DNA of 64,000 nt from JASLCR01 sp964407405 (GTDB taxonomy: Bacteria; Patescibacteriota; Saccharimonadia; Saccharimonadales; Saccharimonadaceae), in NCBI GenBank assembly GCA_964407405.1, contig CAYOVH010000002.1:124001-188000 (forward strand). Reading direction: 5' to 3'. Within the stretch, counting starts at the first letter, position 1, and the number at the start of each line of letters is the position of its first letter. Positions 33,324 to 41,905 of this stretch are shown here, piece after piece. The translations under genes and the position numbers were made by a program. The notes under the pieces were generated by a model. The model saw only the letters and a list, made by a program, of their open reading frames with translations. It had not been told where the DNA came from and made no database searches.

Positions 33324-33404
33324 GCCGCTATCACTTCTTTCGTTCTCTCTGGCAAGTGCCGTCCAAGTACCTACCTCAAACCAGAGGTGTGGGAACGGGC
33401 GGCT

Positions 33405-33433
33405 TTGTCATATGGAGCGACTTTTGGTATAGT
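33405..33433 (+). promoter_or_regulatory. Promoter of the CMP-kinase-like gene, leaderless type
   Basis: TTGTCA (33405-33410), 17 nt, TATAGT (33428-33433), then 8 nt to the ATG at 33442. A clear example of the leaderless layout. Confidence 0.75.
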
Positions 33434-33441
33434 CGGACGAG

Positions 33442-34269
33442 ATGACTGGAGATACTCTGCCGAAATTGATCACGTTTGACGGTGAAGCCCGTAGCGGAAA
33501 AGGGACGATTGTCTCAGGAGTCAAGAATTACCTTCGGGATGAGTGCGGGTATAAAGTGATGCTGATTGACGCGGGACAGGTGTTCCGCGTTTTAGTAGTA
33601 GCTGCTTCACAGTCAGGAGTAGATATTGACGATCCAACGGCACTTGATGCCTTTTTGGGTGATGAAGCGGAAGCCGAAAAGTGCGTTCAGCTCGTAAAGA
33701 GTGTCTATCATATGACCAAAGGCGAGCGGGATGCGTTGCTCTACACCAACGAGGTTGGTGCAAATAGCGCCAAGATCGGTGCGCGGCCATTAAGTCAGTA
33801 TTTCAAGGATGAATTACTCAAAAAGTGGCTGCACGATGCACGCTTGGAGGGCTATGATACGGTTCTTCTCGATGGTCGTGCGCTTGAAGAGGTAGGGGCT
33901 ATGCTGGCTCAGGAAGAGCTGTGCGATTTTGTGCTAGGGCTATATTTTGTATGTGACTCTGTGGTTGGTGCACGTCGGACGCTTGGTCTGGCTCACAAGA
34001 GCTACGAGGCATTAGATGCGAGTGAAAGAAGTGCGGTCGATCAGCTTGTCATTGAGATTGATGAGCGTAATCGCAAAGATCGCGAGCGGGCTGTGCAGCC
34101 GATTGTTCCGCCCGCAGGAGCATTGACTTACTGCTTGCCCGAGGCTCCAACAGATGTTGATATGAATTCTCGACCGATGGCGATTTTTGACACGAGTGCT
34201 GAGATAGCCAAGGATGCTATGCCTTTACCAGTGGCGAAATTTTGTGCCATGGTATTGAAAAGTAGCTAA
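33442..34269 (+). CDS. Cytidylate-kinase-like P-loop protein
   Basis: 275 residues. N-terminal LITFDGEARSGKGTIVSG is a P-loop like that of CMP kinase (G-x-x-x-S-G-K-G/S-T). VLLDGRALEEVG and the NRKDRERAVQP motif match the substrate and lid regions of the cytidylate kinase family. It is longer than typical Cmk (about 225), with an extended middle. It may phosphorylate CMP/dCMP, but a different substrate is possible. Confidence 0.75.
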   Translation: MTGDTLPKLITFDGEARSGKGTIVSGVKNYLRDECGYKVMLIDAGQVFRVLVVAASQSGVDIDDPTALDAFLGDEAEAEKCVQLVKSVYHMTKGERDALLYTNEVGANSAKIGARPLSQYFKDELLKKWLHDARLEGYDTVLLDGRALEEVGAMLAQEELCDFVLGLYFVCDSVVGARRTLGLAHKSYEALDASERSAVDQLVIEIDERNRKDRERAVQPIVPPAGALTYCLPEAPTDVDMNSRPMAIFDTSAEIAKDAMPLPVAKFCAMVLKSS

Positions 34270-34282
34270 AATATGCTAAAAT
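34255..34282 (+). promoter_or_regulatory. Promoter of the 34351-35130 gene
   Basis: TTGAAA (34255-34260), 16 nt, TAAAAT (34277-34282). It overlaps the last codons of the preceding gene. The leader has TAGCA-tcg-TGCTA (34293-34305) and AGACTT-ggg-AAGTCT (34310-34324). Confidence 0.65.
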
Positions 34283-34350
34283 AGTTATTATGTAGCATCG
34301 TGCTACCCGAGACTTGGGAAGTCTTGAACCTTTTGAGGAGGTGAGGCCCG

Positions 34351-35130
34351 ATGGTCTCGCAATTGTCAGTACGTCTACCTGGCGTCTTGGCTCGTGGAGA
34401 AGAACAGTTTTCTCCTCTCGACGACATCCTGGCACGGAGCGTCTACTCGCCGACTTACGCTGGCAATAAGTTTCGTGCTAATGCTGAAGTCAAGGCGGCT
34501 GTTGAGTCTGTCGGGATGGCAGTCGAGCATGCGGATCGTGTGCAGCTTGTCGGAGCTTCATTCGGTGGCGACTTGGTGCCCTTTGTGGTGCAGTCCTTAC
34601 CTGATGAGGTGAAGAGCCGGTTGAAGGTGATCGTCGTCGATGCTCCTGCTGGCGCCAGTACGCTGAAGGCTCTTCCGTCCTGGTCGGCTGGATTCATGGT
34701 GTCGCCATTCGGTCGACTGGCGACGCCAATCGGCTTGATCCGGATTCCGCCGAAGCCGGATGAGATCACGGCGCCACGCAGCGGGAGACAACTGGATGGC
34801 GAAACGTGGAAGCGCTACGTCATCCAGCGAGCGAGGCGGGAGCTGAAAGGCCACTCGGCGCGCCAATGGCGTTCCCAGGTAGCTCTGATGATCAAGATGG
34901 AGCGTGATGGTTCTCTGGCGAAAGCTTGTGAATCGCTCCATGGCTTGGACGTCACCTACATGGCTTGTGTCGGTAAGGGAAACGGCGTTGTTGCTCAGCC
35001 GGCTGCGGTTCAGTGGTGGGTAACGCATGTTCCTGGTCTCAAGGTCATGGAGGTCGATGCCACGCACTGTGGCTTCCTGCAGAATCTCCCCGAGTTTGCG
35101 GCCGCTTTTAGGGATATCCTCAAGAGCTGA
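34351..35130 (+). CDS. Alpha/beta-hydrolase-like protein, 259 aa
   Basis: VQLVGASFGGDLVP is a G-x-S-x-G nucleophile elbow near residue 70, and MEVDATHCGFLQ supplies the His near the C terminus. The expected acid position after strand 7 reads GKGNGVVAQP, with Asn rather than Asp, so catalysis may be altered. A strong GAGGAGGT precedes the ATG by 7 nt. It is a monocistronic cassette with a structured leader, as for the other orphan genes. Substrate unknown. Confidence 0.72.
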   Translation: MVSQLSVRLPGVLARGEEQFSPLDDILARSVYSPTYAGNKFRANAEVKAAVESVGMAVEHADRVQLVGASFGGDLVPFVVQSLPDEVKSRLKVIVVDAPAGASTLKALPSWSAGFMVSPFGRLATPIGLIRIPPKPDEITAPRSGRQLDGETWKRYVIQRARRELKGHSARQWRSQVALMIKMERDGSLAKACESLHGLDVTYMACVGKGNGVVAQPAAVQWWVTHVPGLKVMEVDATHCGFLQNLPEFAAAFRDILKS

Positions 35131-35156
35131 GGCGAACACAGCACGAATGCTACTGA

Positions 35157-35185
35157 CCCGGATATACGTCCGGGCCTTTAGCTTT
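35157..35185 (+). terminator. Terminator of the 34351-35130 gene
   Basis: CCCGGA (35157-35162)/TCCGGG (35169-35174), then CCTTTAGCTTTT. It reaches into the end of the convergent glycosyltransferase gene. Confidence 0.65.
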
Positions 35186-36266
35186 TCGTAGATAACTTTT
35201 TAGCGGCATCAAGCAAAACTTGAGCAGATTTTTGCCAGGAAAATGTATCGATGTGCTTTTTGCCAATTCTGATAAGTTTTTCGCGCTCGTCTTTAGAGTC
35301 CAGTGCAGCAATTTTGCGGGCAAAATCTTCGGGATCGTTTGGATTGGCAAAAAGTGCTCCCTCCCCTGCTACCTCGTGAAATGGCGCGATGTCGCTGACA
35401 ACGCACGGTACGCCGAGTTTGAGAGCCTCGGCAAGCGGCAAGCCGAAGCCTTCGGATTTGCTGGCGCTGACTATGATAGCGTCATCCGCGAGAATCTGCG
35501 CGTACATCTCATCAGAGACGCCCCCATGAAATACGACTTGGGCGTTTTCCGGGATAGCTTGCTTGAGTTTTGCGATGTACTTGGCCGAGCCGCGGCTGAG
35601 TAGATGGAGTGTCCGTCCGGGCAAAAATTCCATGGCTTTCACGAGAGTGATGGCGTTTTTGTGCGGCAAGAGTGAGCCCATGAAAACAAGATTTTTTGGC
35701 GGCGTATCACCTTGTGCAACGGGCTTCTTGAGTAGGCTCGAAAGATCGCGAGCGGCATTTGGTACAACAATGATCGGACGCTTGGTAAGCTTGGCGGCTT
35801 CGATCTCCCGTTTACTGGTTTCGGATACTGTCGCGATGATGTCAGCTGCGTTGAGTGTCCAGCGCCCTGGCCAATACGACAGATGGTATATGCGCCACGC
35901 GATGCGCACGTACCACGGGAAGTAGCTTGGCGGCATGGAGTGCTTGTAGTAGGTCATATCTTGTTGATTGAGAATGAGTTTGTATTTGCGTCCAAAGCTG
36001 CCCATCGACTGCAAAGGAGTGGCGACAACGTCTGGGTGGCCAAGGTTGAGCACGAAGGCGGTGAACGGCTCTTTCCATGAAGTAACGGGATGGATATGTA
36101 TATATTTTGCGTTATGCGGCAAGAAAGCGAGCTGCTTTTTATCAGAAATAATAAATATTGTAGCCGGGTGTAGTTTGTAAAGCGCCAACATCAACTCGTG
36201 AGTGTAGCGGGAAATACCATCGTGAAAATCGGTGCGGATATAGCGGGCGTCAAAGAAAAATTTCAT
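35178..36266 (-). CDS. Glycosyltransferase family 4
   Basis: 362 residues with a GT-B fold: N-terminal DGISRYTHELMLALY, linker, then LVFMGSLLPHKNAITLVKA and the nucleotide-sugar site SEGFGLPLAEALKLGVPCVV near residue 285. It transfers a sugar from an activated donor, probably in surface polysaccharide or glycolipid synthesis. It overlaps the upstream membrane gene by 4 nt (ATGA), so the two are co-translated. Confidence 0.92.
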   Translation of the reverse strand: MKFFFDARYIRTDFHDGISRYTHELMLALYKLHPATIFIISDKKQLAFLPHNAKYIHIHPVTSWKEPFTAFVLNLGHPDVVATPLQSMGSFGRKYKLILNQQDMTYYKHSMPPSYFPWYVRIAWRIYHLSYWPGRWTLNAADIIATVSETSKREIEAAKLTKRPIIVVPNAARDLSSLLKKPVAQGDTPPKNLVFMGSLLPHKNAITLVKAMEFLPGRTLHLLSRGSAKYIAKLKQAIPENAQVVFHGGVSDEMYAQILADDAIIVSASKSEGFGLPLAEALKLGVPCVVSDIAPFHEVAGEGALFANPNDPEDFARKIAALDSKDEREKLIRIGKKHIDTFSWQKSAQVLLDAAKKLSTKS

Positions 36267-36574
36267 TGCTTCTTTTTCCGTGGGCTATTTGGATGCCGAT
36301 CATGCAATTGCTGCATACCATAAAACCATATACCGATAAGAATAACAAAGATAATCCCGAGAAGACAATTCAGGTTACCATGTCCAAGATTTGGAAAGAT
36401 CAGGCTGATACCTAGGACATTGAACATATTGATGTAGTCAGGATTTCCGAGGTGGATTGCTTTGTAAAGGCATACGAGCAGATGAAGCGTTGCGGACAGC
36501 AGCATGGCGTACATCAGTCCTTTGAAGACATTTTCCCTATTTATAGGAAAAAATAGCTTGAGTAATTGTTTCAC
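36263..36574 (-). CDS. Small membrane protein upstream of GT4 gene
   Basis: 103 residues with three hydrophobic segments and a basic tail (HPNSPRKKKQ). The start is GTG at 36574, fixed by TACAAT 6 nt upstream; no ATG is suitably placed. Coupled by a 4-nt overlap to the glycosyltransferase, so it may anchor or feed it. No family recognised. Confidence 0.65.
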   Translation of the reverse strand: MKQLLKLFFPINRENVFKGLMYAMLLSATLHLLVCLYKAIHLGNPDYINMFNVLGISLIFPNLGHGNLNCLLGIIFVILIGIWFYGMQQLHDRHPNSPRKKKQ

Positions 36575-36664
36575 TCCCCAATTGTAGCATTTTGTGGCTT
36601 TGCACTCCGGATATATCTGCAAGGAACTGTTTCAAGGAGCTTCCTAATGGTATAATTGAGTGCA

Positions 36665-37894
36665 ATGAGAATTCTTATCGTTAACGACCAGCACTGGCCG
36701 ATGAAGAGCGGCTGCGCTCAAGCATCCCGCACTCAGGCGCTGGGGCTGGCTGCACGTGGCCACAATATATTGGTGGTGGCACCATCAATGACCCGCCACA
36801 ATGCAACCGATCATGATGCAAATTATGACATTGTGCGTATTCGTAGCTTCAAATTTCGTAATAATCTGCGCGTGTCAGTAGTGCTCGATCGTGAGGTTCG
36901 TCGCGTTATTGCCGATTTCAATCCCGATATCGTACATGTTCACACCCAGTTGACGCTTGGTTTGGCGGTATTACGCGCGGCCACAAGCATGGGCATTCCG
37001 GTCGTTGCGACCAATCATGTGATGCCAGACAACTTGATCAATAACATTAAAGGACTATCGAGCTTTAGCCGGCCGATTAGCTACATCTGGACAGAATATG
37101 GCAATCTGCTCTACCGCGGTGCCAAGCGTATTATCATGCCGACATCATCAGGCCTAAAATTATTCAATTTTGAGCGTATCGAGGCGCCGACACTGGCCAT
37201 CTCAAATGGCATCAATCTTGATCAGTTTAAACCGGTCAAGGCGCCTGCGTTCCTCTATGAAAAGTTTAAAATTCCGTCCGATAAAAAGATTATTGGTTAT
37301 CTTGGTCGGCTTGATAATGAGAAGCATGTCAATGTCGTCGTGAGTGCTTTCAAAGAACTCGTTAATGAAGACTACAAAGATATTCATCTGCTGCTTGTTG
37401 GTGCTGGTAACGCGGAAGCGGGACTCAAAGATATGATTGACGACCTTGGACTGACGCATAACATTACTTTCACTGGGCTGGCCTCAGAAGAGGATTGGCC
37501 GTTACTGCATCGCATCCCTACGGTATATACAATGCCGTCGCCAAACGAACTGCAGAGTATTGCAATGCTTGAAGCGATGGCTAGCGGTAAGCCAATCGTG
37601 GCAGTTGATGCCGGCGCTCTAGGCGAATTATGCCGTAATGACGAGAACGGATATTTGGTGCATGTTGATGATGTCAATGGTTTTTGCCGTGCGCTAAGGA
37701 TGCTGCTCGATAATCCAAAGCGTATGAAAGAGTTCGGCAAAAAGTCGCGCGAGATTGCTGAGACGCATGACGAGAATATAGTCATGCCGCAGTTTGAAAA
37801 ACTCTACCGGCAAGTTATCCGAGAAAGTCGAGCAGAGCCTCAGAAATCGCGTCGGGCGTTTCGTAGTGTGCTAAGTGGCCGACGTCAGGAATAG
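36665..37894 (+). CDS. Glycosyltransferase family 4
   Basis: 409 residues of GT-B type: MRILIVNDQHWPMKSGCAQA at the start, IVHVHTQLTLGLAVLRAA, ATNHVMPDN, IIGYLGRLDNEKHVNVVVSA, and the donor site SPNELQSIAMLEAMASGKPI. It resembles the UDP-sugar diacylglycerol/mannosyl transferase group and may act in membrane glycolipid synthesis. TATAAT lies 8 nt before the ATG. Its last 80 nt overlap the convergent hydrolase gene. Confidence 0.92.
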   Translation: MRILIVNDQHWPMKSGCAQASRTQALGLAARGHNILVVAPSMTRHNATDHDANYDIVRIRSFKFRNNLRVSVVLDREVRRVIADFNPDIVHVHTQLTLGLAVLRAATSMGIPVVATNHVMPDNLINNIKGLSSFSRPISYIWTEYGNLLYRGAKRIIMPTSSGLKLFNFERIEAPTLAISNGINLDQFKPVKAPAFLYEKFKIPSDKKIIGYLGRLDNEKHVNVVVSAFKELVNEDYKDIHLLLVGAGNAEAGLKDMIDDLGLTHNITFTGLASEEDWPLLHRIPTVYTMPSPNELQSIAMLEAMASGKPIVAVDAGALGELCRNDENGYLVHVDDVNGFCRALRMLLDNPKRMKEFGKKSREIAETHDENIVMPQFEKLYRQVIRESRAEPQKSRRAFRSVLSGRRQE

Positions 37895-38642
37895 TGTATA
37901 GCGTGGCATCAAGCGCTTTTGCGAGGAGCTGCTCACTTTTTAGCGGTGTCACGTTGTCTTTTGTGCCAGCGATGAGGAGTATGTCAAATGCTTGGAGCTG
38001 CTTTTTGTAGTCGATCACACCGCGACGAATGATATCTTTGTGCAATGTATGATAAAAATCGATGCTTGAAATATAGTCAAGATTTTTCAGGTGATGTTGC
38101 TGGATGCGCTCTTTTAGCTCCGGTGCCCTGGCTGTCATGATGACTTTTGTCGCACCGCGGCTGATCACCTCGCTTTTGACGAGCTTTTCGCCAAATTTGC
38201 CAGTACGCTTACCGATATTGTAGTGGAGCGCACCAAATACTGCCCCAAGTTTGCGGCTGTCCAACCATTCGATTTTGGTTGCTACCGGGCTGATAAAGAC
38301 GGTCTTTTTGTGAAATAATTTTGGATCCTGACTCAGCATACTCGCGGCGACTAGTCCGCCGAGACTGTGCGAGACCAGGTACGGAGCGTCTTTTAAGTCG
38401 AGCGACTTAACGAATTCATTGGTGCGACGCGCTAGCTCGTCGACGGTCCATGGTTTCTCAAAGAGTAGACTCTCACCAAAGCCCGGCAGATCAGGTACGA
38501 TGACGTGAAATGTTTTTTCAAGCTCGGGGACGATGTATTGAAAGCCTTCGTGCGAGCCGGTAAAACCGTGGACGAGTAGCAGCGAGGGCTTGCTTTTGTC
38601 GCCATATGTCCAATATTTTACAGTATCGAGCTGGTGGTCCAT
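37815..38642 (-). CDS. Alpha/beta hydrolase
   Basis: 275 residues: oxyanion LLVHGFTGSHEGF, nucleophile LVSHSLGGLVAA, acid in IAGTKDNVTPLKS and His in VGHLAHYE. A normal-length hydrolase of the esterase/lipase type without a signal peptide. Start 38642 is set by TATAAT 7 nt upstream (leaderless). Its 3' end overlaps the glycosyltransferase gene by 80 nt. Confidence 0.88.
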   Translation of the reverse strand: MDHQLDTVKYWTYGDKSKPSLLLVHGFTGSHEGFQYIVPELEKTFHVIVPDLPGFGESLLFEKPWTVDELARRTNEFVKSLDLKDAPYLVSHSLGGLVAASMLSQDPKLFHKKTVFISPVATKIEWLDSRKLGAVFGALHYNIGKRTGKFGEKLVKSEVISRGATKVIMTARAPELKERIQQHHLKNLDYISSIDFYHTLHKDIIRRGVIDYKKQLQAFDILLIAGTKDNVTPLKSEQLLAKALDATLYTIPDVGHLAHYETPDAISEALLDFLG

Positions 38643-38702
38643 CGTATGAATTATACCACTTGAAGTGAGATATAGCGCTGCCTCTGTTAGAATAGTCAAG
38701 GT

Positions 38703-40565
38703 ATGATCGCCGATATTTCCATCACCGAGAAGTCATTTGGTCCAAAAGTCTTGATGAAAGATGTTGCCTTTTCAATTGATGACGGTGAAAAGGTCGGCGT
38801 TGTTGGGCGAAATGGCGTGGGTAAGTCGACTCTATTTGGTATCTTGGCCGGTATTGATACGGATTTTACCGGTGCTGTTATCTTCAAGAGAGGAACCACT
38901 GTCGTGTCAACTGCCCAAGAGTATTCGCACGTGGGAGACCAGACTGTCTTGCAATATATTTTGAGCGGACTTCCCGAATACGAGACACTCAGTCACATCA
39001 TCGAGACATATCCGGCGACCATGGGTGATGATATGCGGCGAATCAATGAATATACCGAGGCGTTGGAGCGATTTGAGCAAAAAGGCTTTTACCAGATTGA
39101 GGAGAAAGTCGAGCGGGAGCTGGCGAATTTCCAGCTTATGCGAAGCACGAACAATCGTGAGCTTCAGGGGGAGGAGCGGCCTTCGGGATTTACTTCCAAA
39201 GGCCCAACGGAGGGGCTGGCCCCTCCTGAGACAATCGCGCATCAAGCATTTACTTCCCTTTCTGGTGGGCAAAAACGTTTGGTGGAGGTGGTCAAGATCA
39301 TGCATTCGGATGCACATCTTGCCTTGGTCGATGAGCCCACCAACCATATGGATTATGTAGCCAAACAGCAGTTTATTGATTGGATGAAGTCGGCGCGTGA
39401 GGCGATGCTGATCATTACGCACGACCGTGATGTATTGAAAGAAGTCGACAGGATTGTCGAGTTAAAAGACGGTGGTTGTACGAGCTATCGCGGAAATTAC
39501 GACGCCTACCTGAAACAAAATGCCCTAGCAACCAGTACGGGTATGAGCGATTTTGAGATGATCGAGAAGCGGATTACTAATCTCAAGCAGAAGGCCATCG
39601 ATTACCAGCGGCTGAAAGAAAAATCCCGCAATCCTGGAACAATCCAAAAGTTCAAACGCCTGGAGAATCAATCTCGAGAAGAACTGGCTGAGCTGCAAAA
39701 GGTCGAAAAGCCGACGTTTTGGATCGACAAAGAGTCGGCAGCGGGACTTGACTACAAGTCAGCTGGCCGGTATCAAAAGTTCAAGACCAAAAATATCCGC
39801 ATGAATGTGAGGAGTGATGAATCCCGCTCCAAGCATCAGCTAGTGGTGGCGCGTGATCTGAGCCTAGGCTACGGCACACCACTTTTTGAGGGGGTTGACA
39901 TCGACTTACGCGAGGGCGAGGCGGTAGAGCTACGCGGGCGCAATGGTGCTGGAAAATCGACATTGATCAAGGCATTACTTGCACCGCTCCCGTCGTCAAA
40001 GATTTCAGAGAAATCTTCACGTAGGTCGCTGGAATCGGGTCCTGTCGTCGCGTCCGCCCCTAAATCTCCGTTCGTCGATTTGGGCGCTGCCCCGCGCTCC
40101 GCCACCCGAGCTGACGTGGATGGGGATGGCATCATTCTCTTCTCTGGCGAGCTCACCCTTGATCCAAGCGTTCGCGTCGGTATCTACGAGCAAGAAGTAT
40201 CTTCTACTCTCTTTGACCTAACATTGCACGATGCGATCGAAACGATCTATCTTAGCCGCAAGCTTCCGATTGGCGAGACAAAAATTCGCCAGCTTATGAG
40301 TGACTATCTCTTCACTGAGGGTGATGGTCAGGTGCCAGTCGGCAAGCTATCTGGCGGTCAAAAGGCCCGGCTGCAAATCATCGACATGCTGGCAGACGAT
40401 CCGCAGCTGCTGGTCCTTGATGAGCCGACAAATCATCTCGACCTACCCAGTATCGAAGAACTAGAGGCAGCTCTCGAAAAATATTCCGGTGCGATCTTGT
40501 ATGTCAGTCACGATGACTACTTCCGGCGTGCTATTGGCGGCGCAACGATCCAGATTGGGTCGTAG
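38703..40565 (+). CDS. ABC-F ATPase with in-frame insertions
   Basis: 620 residues, two ABC domains without membrane segments: Walker A GRNGVGKSTLF and GRNGAGKSTLI, signatures LSGGQKRLVEVV and LSGGQKARLQII, Walker B LALVDEPTNHMD and LLVLDEPTNHLD, and the linker between them. ABC-F proteins act on the ribosome or its E site. There are two unusual additions: about 35 residues before the first signature (around residue 157-190) and about 50 residues after the second Walker A (~428-475). TAGAAT lies 9 nt before the ATG. Confidence 0.93.
   Translation: MIADISITEKSFGPKVLMKDVAFSIDDGEKVGVVGRNGVGKSTLFGILAGIDTDFTGAVIFKRGTTVVSTAQEYSHVGDQTVLQYILSGLPEYETLSHIIETYPATMGDDMRRINEYTEALERFEQKGFYQIEEKVERELANFQLMRSTNNRELQGEERPSGFTSKGPTEGLAPPETIAHQAFTSLSGGQKRLVEVVKIMHSDAHLALVDEPTNHMDYVAKQQFIDWMKSAREAMLIITHDRDVLKEVDRIVELKDGGCTSYRGNYDAYLKQNALATSTGMSDFEMIEKRITNLKQKAIDYQRLKEKSRNPGTIQKFKRLENQSREELAELQKVEKPTFWIDKESAAGLDYKSAGRYQKFKTKNIRMNVRSDESRSKHQLVVARDLSLGYGTPLFEGVDIDLREGEAVELRGRNGAGKSTLIKALLAPLPSSKISEKSSRRSLESGPVVASAPKSPFVDLGAAPRSATRADVDGDGIILFSGELTLDPSVRVGIYEQEVSSTLFDLTLHDAIETIYLSRKLPIGETKIRQLMSDYLFTEGDGQVPVGKLSGGQKARLQIIDMLADDPQLLVLDEPTNHLDLPSIEELEAALEKYSGAILYVSHDDYFRRAIGGATIQIGS
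39188..39257 (+). repeat. Direct repeats and palindrome inside the ABC-F gene
   Basis: ATTTACTTCC occurs at 39188-39197 and again at 39248-39257, exactly 60 bp (20 codons) apart. Between them lies the palindrome GGAGGGGC-TG-GCCCCTCC (39209-39226). The whole sits in a segment foreign to other ABC-F proteins and keeps the frame. Confidence 0.65.
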
Positions 40566-41493
40566 ACCCGTTGATCAACCTCGCAAGCTCCTGTTGCATC
40601 ATAGTCGAACTATCGATATCGATGCGCCGTAAAGTACGATCAGGCCGGTCGAGTACGAGAGTGAGAGCACGGCGTATAATCTGCTGGAGGTCCTTATCAC
40701 CAAAGTCTTCGGTTGTTTTCTGCAATGCCAAGATATCACAGTCATCGCCAAGCAAGATACTGCCCTTTTCGGGCGCTATCGTGAGCAATACATCCATCTC
40801 AGAGAGTAGCATCAGTCCAGCCCTATTCACATCGGTACAGCGGTCAATGCCAATATGAAGATTTTGGGCAAGTGAAGATTCCCGATATGCGATCTTGCCG
40901 AGTACCCTTGACGGTGCATTCGCCAATGCATCTAGATTGGTGGCAAAATCGTGCAAGAGTATCCATAGCTCGCTCGCAAAAATAGCATCATCATACCGAT
41001 CGTCCAGAGAATGATGGTAATCGGTCGGGACGATCATTTCCAGCCTTAGTGTGCAGCTTGGCAGCATCTCAGAGTACATAGTTGCATGACTCGACCGGTC
41101 TCGGTCGAGGATAGAGACGTGCCCGTCGATGTGCTGGACGGTCATATTGGTGCGCGCAAGATTGTCTTGGAGGTATCTTCTGAGAAGTGATTGTATCTGA
41201 GGCGAGCGCGTGAGACGACGAGTGCCAATCGTCGGCGTCTCGCAGACGACCATTCCCTGGAATGTGTCAAATGGAAGTCCATACCCTGTTCTTTCAGGGA
41301 TGTACTCCAGCGACGATGACAACATGCGTGGCAAGTCAAAGTTTGAAAAGTCTATGCTGTAGAGATTTTGCGGGTATCTGTCGCCGTTACTATCCAAGTA
41401 ATCTAGGTTAGATTCCAGGTCGTCAGGGCCAAATAGTGAATACCTAAAGGTTAGTGAGCGGTCATCTATGTAGCGTGGACGGAAGGTGTTCAT
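40531..41493 (-). CDS. Hypothetical protein, 320 aa, unknown
   Basis: A soluble acidic protein with alternating strands and helices, no membrane segment, and several Asp/His-rich spots (HHSLDDRYDD). Start 41493 is chosen because TTGCTC-18-TATTAT ends 6 nt before this ATG; longer ATG starts lie inside the promoter. Its end overlaps the convergent ABC-F gene by 35 nt. I recognise no family. Confidence 0.65.
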   Translation of the reverse strand: MNTFRPRYIDDRSLTFRYSLFGPDDLESNLDYLDSNGDRYPQNLYSIDFSNFDLPRMLSSSLEYIPERTGYGLPFDTFQGMVVCETPTIGTRRLTRSPQIQSLLRRYLQDNLARTNMTVQHIDGHVSILDRDRSSHATMYSEMLPSCTLRLEMIVPTDYHHSLDDRYDDAIFASELWILLHDFATNLDALANAPSRVLGKIAYRESSLAQNLHIGIDRCTDVNRAGLMLLSEMDVLLTIAPEKGSILLGDDCDILALQKTTEDFGDKDLQQIIRRALTLVLDRPDRTLRRIDIDSSTMMQQELARLINGSTTQSGSLRRQ

Positions 41494-41540
41494 ATGGGGA
41501 TAATACATATGAATACCCATCAAGAGCAAGCATGAGCTGC

Positions 41541-41816
41541 TTAGGCGACGACGAGCTGGTTTTTTTCGAGGGCGGCTTGGAGTTTTGGTCGGTCAAAGCC
41601 AAGGATGAGCTCGCCAGCGATGTCGGTAACAGGTACTCCCTGGAAATTACCTGCGATTTTTTCTAGCAATTCTTGATTAGCTGCTTCGTCTTCCTCAATA
41701 TTTTTGCTCTCGTAGGGTACGCCGAGTCTATCGAGCCATTGTTTTTCGGTGGCGCAAAATGCACATCGACTGGTGGTGTAAATGATTACTTTATTTGTAT
41801 TGTCAGTAGCTGCCAT
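41541..41816 (-). CDS. Glutaredoxin-like thiol-disulfide protein
   Basis: 91 residues with a thioredoxin fold: VIIYTTSRCAFCATEKQWLD holds the C-x-x-C active site, GVPVTDIAGELILGF has the cis-Pro and the GF near helix 3. It reduces disulfides and could serve ribonucleotide reductase or other targets. The promoter TTGATG-17-TACAAT (41879-41851) leaves a ~33-nt leader with GAGGGAG before the ATG, so it is not leaderless. Confidence 0.9.
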   Translation of the reverse strand: MAATDNTNKVIIYTTSRCAFCATEKQWLDRLGVPYESKNIEEDEAANQELLEKIAGNFQGVPVTDIAGELILGFDRPKLQAALEKNQLVVA

Positions 41817-41905
41817 AACTCCCTCTCTGCTGATTATTCTTTTACTATACATTGTACAGTAAAATAGACTTGTCATCAAGAAGAAATCGCACTACTATAT
41901 AAGAG

